Notes: generated by a model not told the origin, from the sequence alone. 64,000 nt of DNA from Collinsella tanakaei (GCF_016902615.1 NZ_JACJMB010000002.1:62001-126000); one strand, 5' to 3'. Positions 45,105 to 55,883 are shown, numbered from the stretch's first letter. Made by a program: numbers and translations.

Positions 45105-47783
45105 CTACATGAGAGATAAAACGGTTAAAGCGGCCAAATAAACAAGGCTGATGGCGATAGCGGCTCGGTCGCGGCCCTCGAGGCGCAGGCGGTGCCAACT
45201 CGTGCGGTGCTCGTCGCCGGTATAGCAGCGCGCGTCCATGGCGCGGCCCAGGTGCTCGGCATGGCGGAGGGTGCTCGTGAACAAGGGCGTCGCCATCGGT
45301 ATGCAGGCGCGGACGAAGGCGAGGGGGCCGCGCCCCGAAAGCCCTGCGCCGCGCGCCGTTTGGGCGTCCGCGATGTCTCGTGCGTCGCGCGCGAGGATCG
45401 GTACGAAGCGCAGCGCGATGGAGATCGCCATGGCTGCCTCGCCGGTCTGGATGCCAAAACGCGAGAGCGGCGACAGAAGTGAGCGCAGGCCGTCGGCGAT
45501 CGCGATGGGGGTCGTCGTGAGTACGAGCAGCGTGCCGGCGACAAACATGAGCAGGAAGCGGACGGAATAGAGAACGGCCGCGTCGGCGCCGTCGGCATGG
45601 ATGGCGATGGGTCCCCAAGAGGCGAGCAGCTCCCCGCCGTCGATGGTCAGCAGGTTCACAAGTGCACTGATGGCAAGCACCAGCAGGAGCGGACGAAGTT
45701 GCCGGATGAGGGCGACAGGCGGAATGCGGGCGATAAGGCAGAGGCCCACGACCGCCGTGGCCGCAAGCACGAGGGCCGCTACGCCCTGGGCGGCAAGACA
45801 GCTTGCCATGAACACGAGTACGCCGCCGACCTTCACACGCGGGTCGAGCAGATGGATGGGGGAGCGCGCGCCGATGACACGGCCGCGGTTTGCCAAGGGT
45901 CCGCGGGCGGGAGCAGCTGTATCGGGTTTATCGGGGCGCGCGGGGTCCGCGGGCGCGGTTTGCCTTGCCAGGATAGGGCGTTCGCATCGAGCGGTTGCAT
46001 CAAGGCGCCCGTTTGCGGTCGTGAGCTGTGCCAGTTCGCGAGCCAGCTCATCGCGCGTATAGGCGCGGACGGGAACTCCGACGCCGTAAGCGGCGAGCCG
46101 GCTGGCGAAGGAGCGCGTGCGGGGCATGCCGAGCGCAAGGCCGCCATCTGCGCCATCCGTTATGTGCGGATTGCCGAACACCTCGTCGGGTGTACCGAGT
46201 GCGACAAGCTGCCCTGCATCGAGGACGGCGATGGCGTCGGCGAGCTCTGCCGCGTCGTCCATATCGTGCGTGATGAGCAGGATGGTCCTGCCCTCCGCGC
46301 GCAGCTCGCGGACGAGCGCGCGAAACCGCTCGTGTGCCCTGGCATCGAGGCCCGCGCCGGGCTCGTCGAGAACGAGGACCTGCTGGTCCATGGCGAGCAC
46401 GCCGGCGAGAGCGACCGTGCGGCGCTCGCCTCCCGAGAGCTGGTGGGGCGAGCGGTCGAGGAGCCGCGCGGGGTCGTGGGCGCCGCTGCGCGCGAGCGCC
46501 CGGAGCGCAAGCTCCTCGATATCGTGCTCGGCGAACCCGAGGTTGCGCGGTCCGAAGGCGATGTCGTCGGCGACGGTCGCGGCGAAGAGCTGCCGTTCGG
46601 GAAACTGCCCGACGTAGCCCACCGCCGAGCGTACCGCGGTCCGTGCCGCGCGTTCCGCGGTGTCGGCACCGTTTGCGATGACGTGGCCCGTATCGGGAAT
46701 CTTCAGGGCGCAGGCGAGCGCGGCGACGGTCGACTTGCCCGCGCCAGTGTGCCCGATCAGGGCGGTGACGGTTCCGGGCGCGAGCGCGAAGGACACGTCG
46801 TGCACTGCGCAGGACGCAGTACCGCTCGCGGGCCGGGTACCCACGCGGTAGCGAAACGAGACATGGTCGAAGACGAGGGAAGGGGCGCTGTGCTCGCTGT
46901 GGGCTTCGCGCTCGGTAACGGCCGTCGCCTGCTGTGAGGTGCCGTCGCTCAGCATGCGCGCGAGCGCGTCAGCCAGGGTATCGTCGCTGCTGCAGGGGGG
47001 CACGGCAAGGCCGCGCTCGCGCAGGCGACAGGAAAGGTCGAGCGCGAACGGCAGCTCGATGCCGAGCTCGCGCAGCGTGTCCGCATCCCCCGCAAGCGCA
47101 TCGGGCATGCCCTCCCAGGCGATGCGGCCGGCGTGCAGGGCGATGACGCGGTCGGCGCGCAGGGCGTGGACGATCGTATGGGTGACGTGGACGACGGCGA
47201 TGCCGTGGGCGTTCAGGTGCTCTATGGCGCGCATCACCAGGTCGCTTCCGGCCCGATCGAGCATGGCGCACGGCTCGTCAAGTATCAGGACCTGCGGTTG
47301 CATCGCGAGCGCGCCGGCGATGGCCACGCATTGGCGCTGACCGCCGGAAAGCGTCGCCGGGTCTCTTCCGGCAAGGTGCGCGATGCCGAGTTGCTCGAGC
47401 GCGTTTCGTACGCGTGCGGTGATCTCGCCGCGGGGAAGCCCGAGGTTCTCCGGTCCGAACGCTACATCGTCGGCCACGACGCTCGTGACCAGCTGGTCGT
47501 CGGGGTCCTGGAACACGGCGGCGACCATGCGCCGGGCCTCAAGCGTGCGCGCGGGCTCACGCACCGGGTCGATCCCGCCGATGAGCGCCCGTCCCGCAGT
47601 CGGCTTCAACAAGACGCTCAGGAGCTGTACCAAGGTTGATTTACCCGAACCGTTGCCGCCCACGATGCACACGTGCTCGCCGGGATAGACGGCAAGCGAG
47701 ACCTCGCTCAGTGCGGTCTCTGTCGCCTGAGCATAGGAGAAGCTTACGCCATCGAGGCTGATGAGGGGTGCGGGTGGTGTCAC
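45105..47783 (-). CDS. Fused ECF transporter core (EcfA1-EcfA2-EcfT in one chain)
   Basis: The start is GTG 47783, after AAGGAA. The 892-residue protein has two ATPase domains and one membrane component. Domain A1 (residues ~5-245) has GGNGSGKST, LSGGQRQC and LILDEPCAMLD. Domain A2 (~300-555) has GHTGAGKST, LSGGERRT and LVLDEPGAGLD. After a ~80-residue polar linker the T component follows with five or six membrane segments and the coupling motifs QTARGA and LGRAMDARCY. This is an energy-coupling module for vitamin or metal uptake. No S component lies nearby, so it should serve several S proteins encoded elsewhere. Confidence 0.93.
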   Translation of the reverse strand: MTPPAPLISLDGVSFSYAQATETALSEVSLAVYPGEHVCIVGGNGSGKSTLVQLLSVLLKPTAGRALIGGIDPVREPARTLEARRMVAAVFQDPDDQLVTSVVADDVAFGPENLGLPRGEITARVRNALEQLGIAHLAGRDPATLSGGQRQCVAIAGALAMQPQVLILDEPCAMLDRAGSDLVMRAIEHLNAHGIAVVHVTHTIVHALRADRVIALHAGRIAWEGMPDALAGDADTLRELGIELPFALDLSCRLRERGLAVPPCSSDDTLADALARMLSDGTSQQATAVTEREAHSEHSAPSLVFDHVSFRYRVGTRPASGTASCAVHDVSFALAPGTVTALIGHTGAGKSTVAALACALKIPDTGHVIANGADTAERAARTAVRSAVGYVGQFPERQLFAATVADDIAFGPRNLGFAEHDIEELALRALARSGAHDPARLLDRSPHQLSGGERRTVALAGVLAMDQQVLVLDEPGAGLDARAHERFRALVRELRAEGRTILLITHDMDDAAELADAIAVLDAGQLVALGTPDEVFGNPHITDGADGGLALGMPRTRSFASRLAAYGVGVPVRAYTRDELARELAQLTTANGRLDATARCERPILARQTAPADPARPDKPDTAAPARGPLANRGRVIGARSPIHLLDPRVKVGGVLVFMASCLAAQGVAALVLAATAVVGLCLIARIPPVALIRQLRPLLLVLAISALVNLLTIDGGELLASWGPIAIHADGADAAVLYSVRFLLMFVAGTLLVLTTTPIAIADGLRSLLSPLSRFGIQTGEAAMAISIALRFVPILARDARDIADAQTARGAGLSGRGPLAFVRACIPMATPLFTSTLRHAEHLGRAMDARCYTGDEHRTSWHRLRLEGRDRAAIAISLVYLAALTVLSLM

Positions 47784-47852
47784 GGCAGCGTGTTCCTTGC
47801 GATCCGAACGGGGGCGCCCGCGCCAGCTTGGACGCCGAGAGAATCGGTTGCC

Positions 47853-47939
47853 ACTATAGCGTGACCGGGTTTGTTGTCAACGCGCACGCTTGCGCGTGAG
47901 CGCGGGGCGCATGGGGTATAGTCAACCCAGTATGTTGAC
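47853..47939. promoter_or_regulatory. Divergent promoter region with GTCAAC palindrome (ECF gene / murB)
   Basis: Minus strand: TTGACA (47880-47875), 16 bases, TATAGT (47858-47853), a strong promoter for the ECF gene. Plus strand: TATAGT (47917-47922) for murB, without a clear -35. GTCAAC (47921-47926) and GTTGAC (47934-47939) form an inverted repeat over the plus-strand start. GTTGTCAAC recurs at 47873-47881 over the minus -35 box. One regulator could touch both. Confidence 0.55.
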
Positions 47940-47965
47940 CGGATCCAAGACAAGGCGGTTCTGCC

Positions 47966-48925
47966 ATGCATGAATACGATGGTATCAGCGACGAGGTGCT
48001 CTGCGCGCTCGGTGCGGACGCGGGGGAGGACAACGTCGCCCTGTTCGAGCCCATGAGCGCACACACGACCTTCAAGATCGGTGGCCCCGCCGACGTCGTC
48101 GTGACACCGACGAGCACGACTGACGCGGCCGCGGTGCTCGACACCTGCGCGCGGGCGGGGGTTCCCGTGACCGTGGTGGGCAACGGGTCCGACCTGCTCG
48201 TGGGCGATCGCGGTATCCGCGGCGTGGTCGTGCTTTTGCGCGAGAACCTGAGCGCGGTAGGCGTCGAGGGCACGCGGGTGCGCGCCGAGGCGGGTGCGTT
48301 GCTGCGCGATGTCGCGCTTGCCGCCGCCGACGCGGAGCTGACCGGCATGGAGCCGCTCTGGGGCATCCCCGCTACCGTGGGCGGCGCCTGCCACATGAAC
48401 GCCGGCGCCTACGATGCGGCGTGCGCGGACGTGCTCGAGTCCGTCGAGGCGTACGTGCCGGGAGATCTGGCACCTGATGGGAGCCGTGGCCGCGGCTTCG
48501 TGCGCACGTTTTCGGTTGAGGACCTGCACATGGGGTACCGAAAGAGCCGCGTGCACGACGAGGGCCTCATCGTCCTTTCGGCAACCTTCGCGCTCGCGCC
48601 CGGCAACAGCCGGATGATCCGCGCCGCGATGGATGACTACCGGAACCGTCGCGAGGAGAAGCAGCCGCTCGAGATGCCGAGCGCCGGGTCCACGTTCAAG
48701 CGCCCCCAGGGGCACTTCGCCGGCAAGCTCATCATGGATGCGGGTCTGCGCGGGTACCGCATCGGCGGCGCGCAGGTCTCCGAGAAGCACTGCGGCTTCG
48801 TGGTGAATACCGGCAACGCCACGGCAGCCGACGTCAACGCGCTCATCGAGCACGTGCAGGATGAGGTGAAGCGGCAGTTCGGCGTCGAGCTCGAACCGGA
48901 GGTTCTGCGCGTCGGGCAGTTCTAG
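47966..48925 (+). CDS. murB: UDP-N-acetylenolpyruvoylglucosamine reductase
   Basis: ATG 47966; a weak site AAGGCGG lies 10 bases upstream. The 319-residue protein has the FAD-binding start FEPMSAHTTFKIGGPADVVVTP, GNGSDLLVGDRGIRG, WGIPATVGGACHMNAGAY, and the catalytic AGSTFKRPQGHFAGKLI. It belongs to the type II MurB group, in which the Tyr loop is lacking. It reduces enolpyruvyl-UDP-GlcNAc to UDP-MurNAc with NADPH for peptidoglycan. It stands alone here, not in a dcw cluster. Confidence 0.95.
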   Translation: MHEYDGISDEVLCALGADAGEDNVALFEPMSAHTTFKIGGPADVVVTPTSTTDAAAVLDTCARAGVPVTVVGNGSDLLVGDRGIRGVVVLLRENLSAVGVEGTRVRAEAGALLRDVALAAADAELTGMEPLWGIPATVGGACHMNAGAYDAACADVLESVEAYVPGDLAPDGSRGRGFVRTFSVEDLHMGYRKSRVHDEGLIVLSATFALAPGNSRMIRAAMDDYRNRREEKQPLEMPSAGSTFKRPQGHFAGKLIMDAGLRGYRIGGAQVSEKHCGFVVNTGNATAADVNALIEHVQDEVKRQFGVELEPEVLRVGQF

Positions 48926-49024
48926 GCCATCGCTAATCGAGCCCGTTCGCGGCCGGGATCTGCGCGAGAGGCGCCCGCGAGCTCAGAGCGCGCGGGCGGC
49001 GGTAGGACGTGCGATCGTGATACG

Positions 49025-49062
49025 AAAAACGAGGGGGCACCGGTCAAACCGATGCCCCCTCG
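49025..49062 (-). terminator. Terminator of the kinase / wall growth operon
   Basis: On the minus strand a stem of GAGGGGGCATCGGT with ACCGGTGCCCCCTC is followed by GTTTTT (49029-49025). The preceding 100 plus-strand bases to murB hold nothing further. Confidence 0.9.
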
Positions 49063-49090
49063 CTCATAGCTGTTGGCTTGTGTTGCAGGC

Positions 49091-51151
49091 CTACTCCGCC
49101 TCAGATGACGAGCCGCCCGAACCGTCCGAGGTTCCACCGCCGCTCGAATCCGAATCAGACCCGGAACCGGATTCTGAGTTCGAACCCGATCCCGAACCCG
49201 AACCGGAGCTCGACGGGCCGGTGGAGATGTAGATCCAGACGGTCGTGCCCGGATCGACCTCGCCCTTCGGGCTGTAGCGAATAACCTGGCCAACCGGGAC
49301 GGAGTCACTCGACTCGCTCACGGGGTTATAGTAGAGGCCCGCATGGGAGATGGCGTCCTGGGCGTCCTCGGCGTACATGCCGACGAGGCCGAGCGCATCG
49401 ACGTCGACCTTTTCGGTCGAGGGGTCGGGGCCCTGCGAGATCACGACGGTGATCGTTGTGCCGGGCTCCTGCTTGCCGGAGGGATCCCAGCTGATGACGG
49501 TGCCCTCGGGCACGTTGTCGCTGTACTCCTCGTCGACCGTCATGCCGAATCCGGCCTTATCGAGGGCGTCGGAGGCCTCGGAGCGGCTCATGCCGGTGAG
49601 GTCGGGCACCGAGGTGGTGTCGGGGGCGACGATGACGGTGAAGTTGACGGTAGTGTCGACATCGACGGTCTGGCCGGCCGTGGGGCTCTGATCGGTGATC
49701 GTGCCCTCTTCCTCGTCACCGCTGGCGGCCTTCTCGGTCACATCGCCGACCTTGAGCTTGGCGGCGAGGATCATCTTCTCCGCCTCGTCGCGGCCGTTGG
49801 CCTGCGACAGATCGGGGACCTCGGTGGTGTCGACGGGTTCGGGACCCTTGGAGATGACGATGTCGATCTCGGAGCCGGCGGGTTGGGGATCCTCGCTGCC
49901 GGGGTGCTGCTCGCAGACCTGGCCGGCGGGGTATTGGTCGCTGTAGCCGTCATCGACCGAGCCGACCTTAAAGCCGTACTCGCTAATCGTGTTGATGGCG
50001 TCCTCGCGCGTGAGCGACAGGAGGTTCGGCACGGTTGTGAGCTCCGCGGGGGCAAGCAGGCCACTTACGGCGAAAATGGCCGCGGCGACGACCGCGACGA
50101 CCACCAGCGCGATGGCAGCGATCCTGCCCTTGCTCATGCCGTCGTTCTTCTTCGTCTCGTACATGCCGGTGTCGAACTGGCCGGTCGTCGTGCGCCCGGC
50201 GGCGTTGACGGCGGCGGCGCCGCCCACGGGGCGCGCCATGGCCTGCGTCTGGTCGCTCATGACGCGGGTGGTCGTGTTGCCGGCGGCTGCCGCGCCGATG
50301 ATGCGGGTGGGCTCGGGCACGTCGACCGTATGGCCCGCCATGTAGTTGTTGAGCACGCGGCGGAGCTCGTCGGCAGTCTGGAAGCGGTTCGCGGGGTCCT
50401 TTTCCATGCAGCGCAGGATGATGCGCTCGAGGTCGCCGTCCACGTTGGGGTTGATCTGCGAGGGCGGGACGGGCAGCTCGTTGACCTGCTTCAGGGCGAC
50501 GGAGATGGCGTCGTCGCCGTCGAAGGGGACCTTGCCCGTGGCGCACTCGTACATCACGACGCCCAGCGAGTAGATATCCGAGGTAGGGCCGAGCTCCTGG
50601 CCGCGGGTCTGCTCGGGGCTGACGTAGTGGGCGGTGCCCAGCACGTTGTTGTCCTGCGTGAGGTGGCTGTTCTTCGCGCGTGCGATGCCGAAGTCCATCA
50701 CCTTGATATTGCCGTCGGGCAGCACCATGATGTTTTGCGGCTTGATGTCGCGGTGGATGATCTCGTGCTTATGGGCGACGGACAGCGCACCGCAGATCTG
50801 GCTGCCGATCTGGGCGACCTTCTTGGGGTCGAGGGCGCCGTGGCTGCGGATGCCGCTCTTGAGGTCGGTGCCGCGCAGGTATTCCATCACGATGTAATAG
50901 GTGTCGCCGTCCTTGCCCCAGTCGTAGACGCCCACGATGTAGGGGCTGGAGAGGGCCGCGGCTGCCTGCGCCTCCTGTTTGAAACGCGCGGCGAACGTCG
51001 CATCGCTTGCGTACTGGGGCAGCATGATCTTGACGGCCACCGTGCGGTCGAGCACCTGGTCGGTCGCACGGTAGACCGAGGCCATGCCACCGGCTCCCAC
51101 TTTATCCTTGAGGAGGTATCGTCCTCCCAGCAATGTCTTCTGCTCTGCCAT
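49091..51151 (-). CDS. pknB: Ser/Thr protein kinase with PASTA domains
   Basis: ATG 51151 follows GAGGAGTAAGAG. The 686-residue protein has a Hanks kinase domain (residues ~10-270): GAGGMASVY loop, VAVKI Lys, HRDIKPQN and DFGIA. A juxtamembrane region of ~80 residues leads to one membrane segment at ~345-367. Four PASTA repeats follow (near TVPNLLSLTRED, EVPDLSQANG, SVPDLTGMSR, and a divergent VDALGLVGMY). The C-terminus is a ~35-residue Ser/Gly tail. PASTA domains sense muropeptide or lipid II, so the kinase can tune wall synthesis. It is the last gene of the operon. Confidence 0.96.
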   Translation of the reverse strand: MAEQKTLLGGRYLLKDKVGAGGMASVYRATDQVLDRTVAVKIMLPQYASDATFAARFKQEAQAAAALSSPYIVGVYDWGKDGDTYYIVMEYLRGTDLKSGIRSHGALDPKKVAQIGSQICGALSVAHKHEIIHRDIKPQNIMVLPDGNIKVMDFGIARAKNSHLTQDNNVLGTAHYVSPEQTRGQELGPTSDIYSLGVVMYECATGKVPFDGDDAISVALKQVNELPVPPSQINPNVDGDLERIILRCMEKDPANRFQTADELRRVLNNYMAGHTVDVPEPTRIIGAAAAGNTTTRVMSDQTQAMARPVGGAAAVNAAGRTTTGQFDTGMYETKKNDGMSKGRIAAIALVVVAVVAAAIFAVSGLLAPAELTTVPNLLSLTREDAINTISEYGFKVGSVDDGYSDQYPAGQVCEQHPGSEDPQPAGSEIDIVISKGPEPVDTTEVPDLSQANGRDEAEKMILAAKLKVGDVTEKAASGDEEEGTITDQSPTAGQTVDVDTTVNFTVIVAPDTTSVPDLTGMSRSEASDALDKAGFGMTVDEEYSDNVPEGTVISWDPSGKQEPGTTITVVISQGPDPSTEKVDVDALGLVGMYAEDAQDAISHAGLYYNPVSESSDSVPVGQVIRYSPKGEVDPGTTVWIYISTGPSSSGSGSGSGSNSESGSGSDSDSSGGGTSDGSGGSSSEAE

Positions 51152-51216
51152 CTCTTACTCCTCACACAAGTACAAGCTCACGTACAGGGTTGTCGTTTCG
51201 CATGCGCGCCGGGCCC

Positions 51217-54108
51217 TTATGCGCCCTGCGCGGCGAGGGCGGCTGCGAGTACCTTGCCGGCAATTGCGGCGGCGGGCTCGTCGACGCCCTCCTCGTAGTT
51301 CTCGATCATGACCGAGATCGCCACGGTGGGCGTATCGTAGGGCGCGAAGCCCACGAAGGCGGTGTTTACCTGGTCGTTGGTGGCCTCGGCGGTGCCGGTC
51401 TTGCCGGCGACCTGCACGCCGGCGATCGACGCGGCCGAACCGCTGCCCTCGTCGACGACCTCGAGCATGGCCTCTTTGACGTCGAGTGCGGCGGCGGCGC
51501 TGATGGCCTGGCCGAGCGAACGCGGCTGCGTGGTGCGCACGACGGTGCCGGTGGGCGAGAGCGTCTGCGCCACGATGTAGGGGTTCATGACGAGGCCGTT
51601 GTTGGCGATGGCCGCCACCATGACGGCGTTCTCCATGACGGTGGTCTGCGGGCCGGGCGTGTGGCCCTGGCCGACCGGCTGGCCGGCGCCCGCCCAGGCG
51701 AGCTCCCATTCGGTCATCTGCGAAGGGTCGGGCATGATGGACGCCTCGGTGGAGAAGTCCTGTCCGAGCGACTGGCCGTAGCCGAAGGAGCGCGCGTAGT
51801 TCACGAGGCTGTCAGCGCCGACCTGGGTGGCAACCTGGCCGAACGCGACGTTGGAGGAGTAGGCGAACGCCATCTCCAGGGTGAGGGTGCCGAGGTCCAT
51901 GCCCTTGTTGTTCACGACCTCGGCGCCGCCGATCTCCATTTCGGAGGGGCTGTCGTAGGTAGTCTGGAGCGTGGCGGTGCCCGAATCGAGCGCAGCGGCG
52001 AGCGTGATCACCTTGAACGTGGAACCGGGCGTGTAGAGCGCCTGGGTCGCGCGGTCGAACAGCGACTGGTCGCCGTCGTCGGTGCCGCCCATGAGGGCGG
52101 AGACGTCCGAGTTGTCGTAGCTCGGCGCGCTCGCCTTGGCGAGGACCGCGCCGGTGCGCGGGTCGAGCACGACGATGGCGCCGCGCTTGCCCGACAGCGC
52201 CAGCTCGGCGGCCGCTTGGATGCGCGAGTCGATGGTGAGCTGGACGGAGTTGCCGGGCTGGCTGATGCCGGCGAGCGAATTGATGGCGTTCTGCCAGCTG
52301 GAATAGTCCTGCGAGCCGGTGAGGGTCTCGTTTTGCGAGGCCTCGATGCCCGAGGCGCCGTACTGGTTGGAGAAGTAGCCGACCGTATGCGCTGCCATGT
52401 TGCCATTGGGGTAGGAGCGCACGTACGTGCCGTCCTCCTGCTGCAGCGACTCGGCAAGGGTCACGCCGTCGGAGGTGATGATGGAGCCGCGCTTGATGTA
52501 GGCGGCCTTGGCGATGGTGTGGTTGTTGTTCGGCATCTCCTGGTAGGTTTTCGCCATGACGACCTGGATGTAGGTGAGGTTGCCGATGAGCAGGGCGAAC
52601 AGGCCCGTGAACAGGACGACCTCGCGCGTCAGGCGCTTGGCGAGGGCCACGCGGCCGAGCACGCCGCTCTCGGGCGTGTCGAGCGCCCGGCGGCGTACGC
52701 GCGAGCCGGGGCGCGCATGGCCGCCCACAGCGGATCCGCTGACGGCGCCGAAGATGCGGGTGCCCGCCTTGCTCACGCCCGCGGCGGTAAGCGAGGGCGT
52801 AGGCGCCTCGGCCTGACCCGTGCCGGTGCCCGCGAGCTCGACGTTTCGCCCGGTTGCCTCGTCGCCGGCGCGCATGAGTAGCGCGACGATGATGAAGCTC
52901 GCGAGCAGCGATGAGCCGCCTTGGCTCATGAACGGCAGGGTGACGCCCGTCAGCGGGATGAGGCGGGTGACGCCGCCCACGATCAGAAATGCCTGGAACG
53001 AGATGGATGCGGTGAGGCCGCTGGCGATAAAGGCCGCGAGGTCGCTTTTCGCGCGCGCCGCCACGGTGAGGCCGCGCACGGCGAACAGCATGAACAGCAG
53101 CAGTACAGCGGCACCGCCGAGCAGGCCCATCTCCTCGCCGATGGCGGAGAAGATGAAGTCTGACTCCACGACCGGGATGGACGAGGACAGACCGCGTCCG
53201 ATGCCCACGCCCACAAGCCCGCCGTCGGCGAGCGAGTAGAGCGACTGGACGAGCTGGTAGCCGTCGCCTTGCGGGTCTGCGAACGGATTGAGCCAGATGT
53301 TGAAGCGCACCTGCACGTGGTCCATGATTTGGTACATGCCGAAGCCGCCGATGAGCAGCAGAAGGATGCCGATGACGACGTAGGACACGCGGCCGGTGGC
53401 TACGTAGAGCATCATGAGGAAGACGGTGTAGAACAGAAGGGCGCTGCCGAGGTCGCGCTCGAAGGCGACGATGGCCATGCAGACGCCCCAGACCACGAGC
53501 AGGGGCAGAAGCAGGCGGAAGCGCGGGATCTTGAGGCCCAAAAACTTGTGGTTCGAGATGGAGAGCAGCTCTCGGTTCTCGGACAGGTAGCCCGCGAGGA
53601 ACAAGACGATGAAGATCTTGGCGAACTCACCGGGCTGGATGGTGCCGATGCCGGGAATCTTGATCCACAGCTTGGAGCCGTAGATCGTGGTGCCCACGAA
53701 CATGGGCAGCAACAGCAGCACGATGCCGATGATGCCGAAGGTGTACTTGTAGCGCCTGACCATGTCCAGGTTTCGCACGAGCGCAAGCGTCACGACCATG
53801 AGTGCGATCGACGCGAACAAGATCATGAGCTGGTTCATGGCGAGTTCTGGCTTCAGCCTGGTCACGAACGTGATGCCGATGCCCGACAGCACGAACACGA
53901 TGGGCAGGATGGCCGGGTCGGCGCCGGGTGCGAGGATGCGCTCGGCGATGTGCGCCGCGGCGAAGGCGGCGAACAGGCCGAGGGGCACGGCGAGGGTCTC
54001 GAAGCTGAGCGTGGCGCCGGTCGTCGTGACATAGAGCGCGTACAGAAGAATGACCGGGAACGCGGACGCGATGAGCAAGAAGAGCTCGGTGTTGCGACGG
54101 CTGCCCAT
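51217..54108 (-). CDS. RodA/FtsW (SEDS) polymerase fused to a class B penicillin-binding protein
   Basis: The ATG 54108 shares its A with the phosphatase stop TGA. The 963-residue protein combines two enzymes. Residues ~10-425 are a SEDS glycosyltransferase with ten membrane segments; markers are [27 protein letters not shown] and [14 protein letters not shown] ~65-residue linker carries an RRR stretch. Residues ~490-960 are a PbpA-like transpeptidase with one anchor segment, TPGSTFKV (nucleophile Ser696), YSSNVAF and GKTGTAEA. In Mycobacterium and most Actinomycetes rodA and pbpA are two adjacent genes; here they are one. Confidence 0.93.
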   Translation of the reverse strand: MGSRRNTELFLLIASAFPVILLYALYVTTTGATLSFETLAVPLGLFAAFAAAHIAERILAPGADPAILPIVFVLSGIGITFVTRLKPELAMNQLMILFASIALMVVTLALVRNLDMVRRYKYTFGIIGIVLLLLPMFVGTTIYGSKLWIKIPGIGTIQPGEFAKIFIVLFLAGYLSENRELLSISNHKFLGLKIPRFRLLLPLLVVWGVCMAIVAFERDLGSALLFYTVFLMMLYVATGRVSYVVIGILLLLIGGFGMYQIMDHVQVRFNIWLNPFADPQGDGYQLVQSLYSLADGGLVGVGIGRGLSSSIPVVESDFIFSAIGEEMGLLGGAAVLLLFMLFAVRGLTVAARAKSDLAAFIASGLTASISFQAFLIVGGVTRLIPLTGVTLPFMSQGGSSLLASFIIVALLMRAGDEATGRNVELAGTGTGQAEAPTPSLTAAGVSKAGTRIFGAVSGSAVGGHARPGSRVRRRALDTPESGVLGRVALAKRLTREVVLFTGLFALLIGNLTYIQVVMAKTYQEMPNNNHTIAKAAYIKRGSIITSDGVTLAESLQQEDGTYVRSYPNGNMAAHTVGYFSNQYGASGIEASQNETLTGSQDYSSWQNAINSLAGISQPGNSVQLTIDSRIQAAAELALSGKRGAIVVLDPRTGAVLAKASAPSYDNSDVSALMGGTDDGDQSLFDRATQALYTPGSTFKVITLAAALDSGTATLQTTYDSPSEMEIGGAEVVNNKGMDLGTLTLEMAFAYSSNVAFGQVATQVGADSLVNYARSFGYGQSLGQDFSTEASIMPDPSQMTEWELAWAGAGQPVGQGHTPGPQTTVMENAVMVAAIANNGLVMNPYIVAQTLSPTGTVVRTTQPRSLGQAISAAAALDVKEAMLEVVDEGSGSAASIAGVQVAGKTGTAEATNDQVNTAFVGFAPYDTPTVAISVMIENYEEGVDEPAAAIAGKVLAAALAAQGA

Positions 54109-55883
54109 CAGGCGCCTCCTTCCTGGGGTTGGGTTTGCGTATCTTGCGGGGCGGATGCGGCATCGGCGGGATTGGCCTCGGCTGCCTGCGGGGTGTCGCC
54201 CGCGCCGCCCCGCGCCGCTTCCGCTTCCTGCGCCTGCTGTTCGGCCTTGGCGCTCTCGCGGATGGTCTCGCCGTCCTCGGCCTGCTTGGTCTGGGCATCG
54301 TTGATCTGCTGGCGATAGTCGGACAGCGTGTCCCAGGCCTGCTCGAGGCTCTCCTGCGAGATGCCCTCCCGCAGGCGGTTCTGGGTGTCTTCGGGCAGGT
54401 CGGTAAGCTTGATGGAGGTCTTCTCCTCGAGCCGGTTGAGGTGGATGCCCGCGACCTCACCGGGAAGGCCCCGGAAGAGACCCACGGTATCGCCGTTCAC
54501 CCCGAGGAAGATGGAGTTGGAGATCGAGTAGAACAGGAAGGCGATGGTGATGAGGACGGCCGCCACGAGCAGCCCGATCGCGATGAAGACGTTGCGCCGG
54601 TGGGTGCGGATGACCTTCTTCAGGCGCCCGTCGTCCACGACGTCGACGACCACGACCGACACGTTGTCCGCGCCGCCCGCCGCGAGCGCGGCGTCGACGA
54701 GGTTGTCGGTGCACATCTGGGCAGTGGACGACTTGGCCGCGATGCTCTCGATCTCGTTGTCGGGAATCATGCTGGACAGGCCGTCCGAGCACAGGATGAG
54801 ACGGTCGCCCTCCTCGATGTTCAGCTGGAAATGGTCTGCGTACATGGTGGGGTCCGACCCGAGCGCGCGGGTGATGACCGAGCGGTTGGGGTGCACGCGC
54901 GCCTCGTCGGCGGTGATCTCGCCGGCATCCACGAGCTCCTCCACATAGGAGTGGTCGCGCGTGATGCGGGTGAGCACGCCGTCGTGCACGAGGTAGGCGC
55001 GAGAGTCGCCCACATGCGCGATGGCGATGGTGTTGCCCTCGATGTAGGCGACCGTGGCGGTGCAGCCCATGCCGGGCCGACCGATGCCCTGTGCAGCCGC
55101 CTCGATGATGGCGGAGTTGGCGGCCTCGACGGCTGCCGCGAGCTTCGCGGCGTCGGCGGTGCCGGGCGAGAGCTTGCCGATCGTCTCGACGGCGATAGAG
55201 CTCGCGACCTCGCCGGCGGCGTGTCCACCCATGCCGTCGCAGACGGCGAACAGAGGCGATGCCACGAGGTAGGAGTCCTCGTTGTGCGAGCGCACGCAGC
55301 CCACGTCGGAGCGCGCGCCCCACATGAGCGAGGTGGTCGTGCCGGCGTCGTAGGTCGAATCGGTCACGACGCGCTCTTCGGTGAGCGGCTGGAAGCTCTG
55401 GGTCGTGCCGGGGTCGGAGAGCTTGGATTCAAGATGGGCGACATCGATCTCGGCGGTGTCGTCGGGCGCATGGAGCTCGGCGGCGGCGACGGCCGCCTCG
55501 AGGGCGTCGAGCGGCGGCAGCTCGCCGGTATCCTGGTCGCCCAGGAAGTCGGGTTGGGGTGCCGTCGGAGAACTCGCGGCCTCGTCTAAGGCAGCGACGT
55601 ACTCGATTGCCGTACCGGCGAGTCCGGCGTCGGCGGCGAGCTCGGGCGCGATCTCGGCGAAGTGCTGGGCCTCGGTGCGCGCATCGGGGAGCGCCGTCTC
55701 ATCCTCAGACGGATCGGACGCCGCGGCATCCACCCACGCGGGGCGCGCAGGCGCCGGATCGCCTGCGGCGGCGTGCTTGCCCATCGGCTCATCCTCAGGG
55801 GCGGGCCGATGGGCACCGATGGCGCCCTCGGGCTCCGGCACGTCGCCGGCAGCATATGAGAAGGTGCTCTTCTCGTCGGTCAT
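54108..55883 (-). CDS. pstP: PP2C-type protein phosphatase
   Basis: ATG 55883 overlaps the FhaB stop (ATGA). The 591-residue protein has a long Ala/Asp/Glu/Pro-rich N-terminal extension (residues 1-~190), absent from PstP of Mycobacterium, then a PP2C domain ([50 protein letters not shown] with metal-binding Asp residues), a membrane segment at ~435-455, and an extracytoplasmic tail of ~130 residues rich in Gln and Ala. It removes phosphate from substrates of the neighbouring kinases. Its stop overlaps the RodA-PBP start. Confidence 0.94.
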   Translation of the reverse strand: MTDEKSTFSYAAGDVPEPEGAIGAHRPAPEDEPMGKHAAAGDPAPARPAWVDAAASDPSEDETALPDARTEAQHFAEIAPELAADAGLAGTAIEYVAALDEAASSPTAPQPDFLGDQDTGELPPLDALEAAVAAAELHAPDDTAEIDVAHLESKLSDPGTTQSFQPLTEERVVTDSTYDAGTTTSLMWGARSDVGCVRSHNEDSYLVASPLFAVCDGMGGHAAGEVASSIAVETIGKLSPGTADAAKLAAAVEAANSAIIEAAAQGIGRPGMGCTATVAYIEGNTIAIAHVGDSRAYLVHDGVLTRITRDHSYVEELVDAGEITADEARVHPNRSVITRALGSDPTMYADHFQLNIEEGDRLILCSDGLSSMIPDNEIESIAAKSSTAQMCTDNLVDAALAAGGADNVSVVVVDVVDDGRLKKVIRTHRRNVFIAIGLLVAAVLITIAFLFYSISNSIFLGVNGDTVGLFRGLPGEVAGIHLNRLEEKTSIKLTDLPEDTQNRLREGISQESLEQAWDTLSDYRQQINDAQTKQAEDGETIRESAKAEQQAQEAEAARGGAGDTPQAAEANPADAASAPQDTQTQPQEGGA

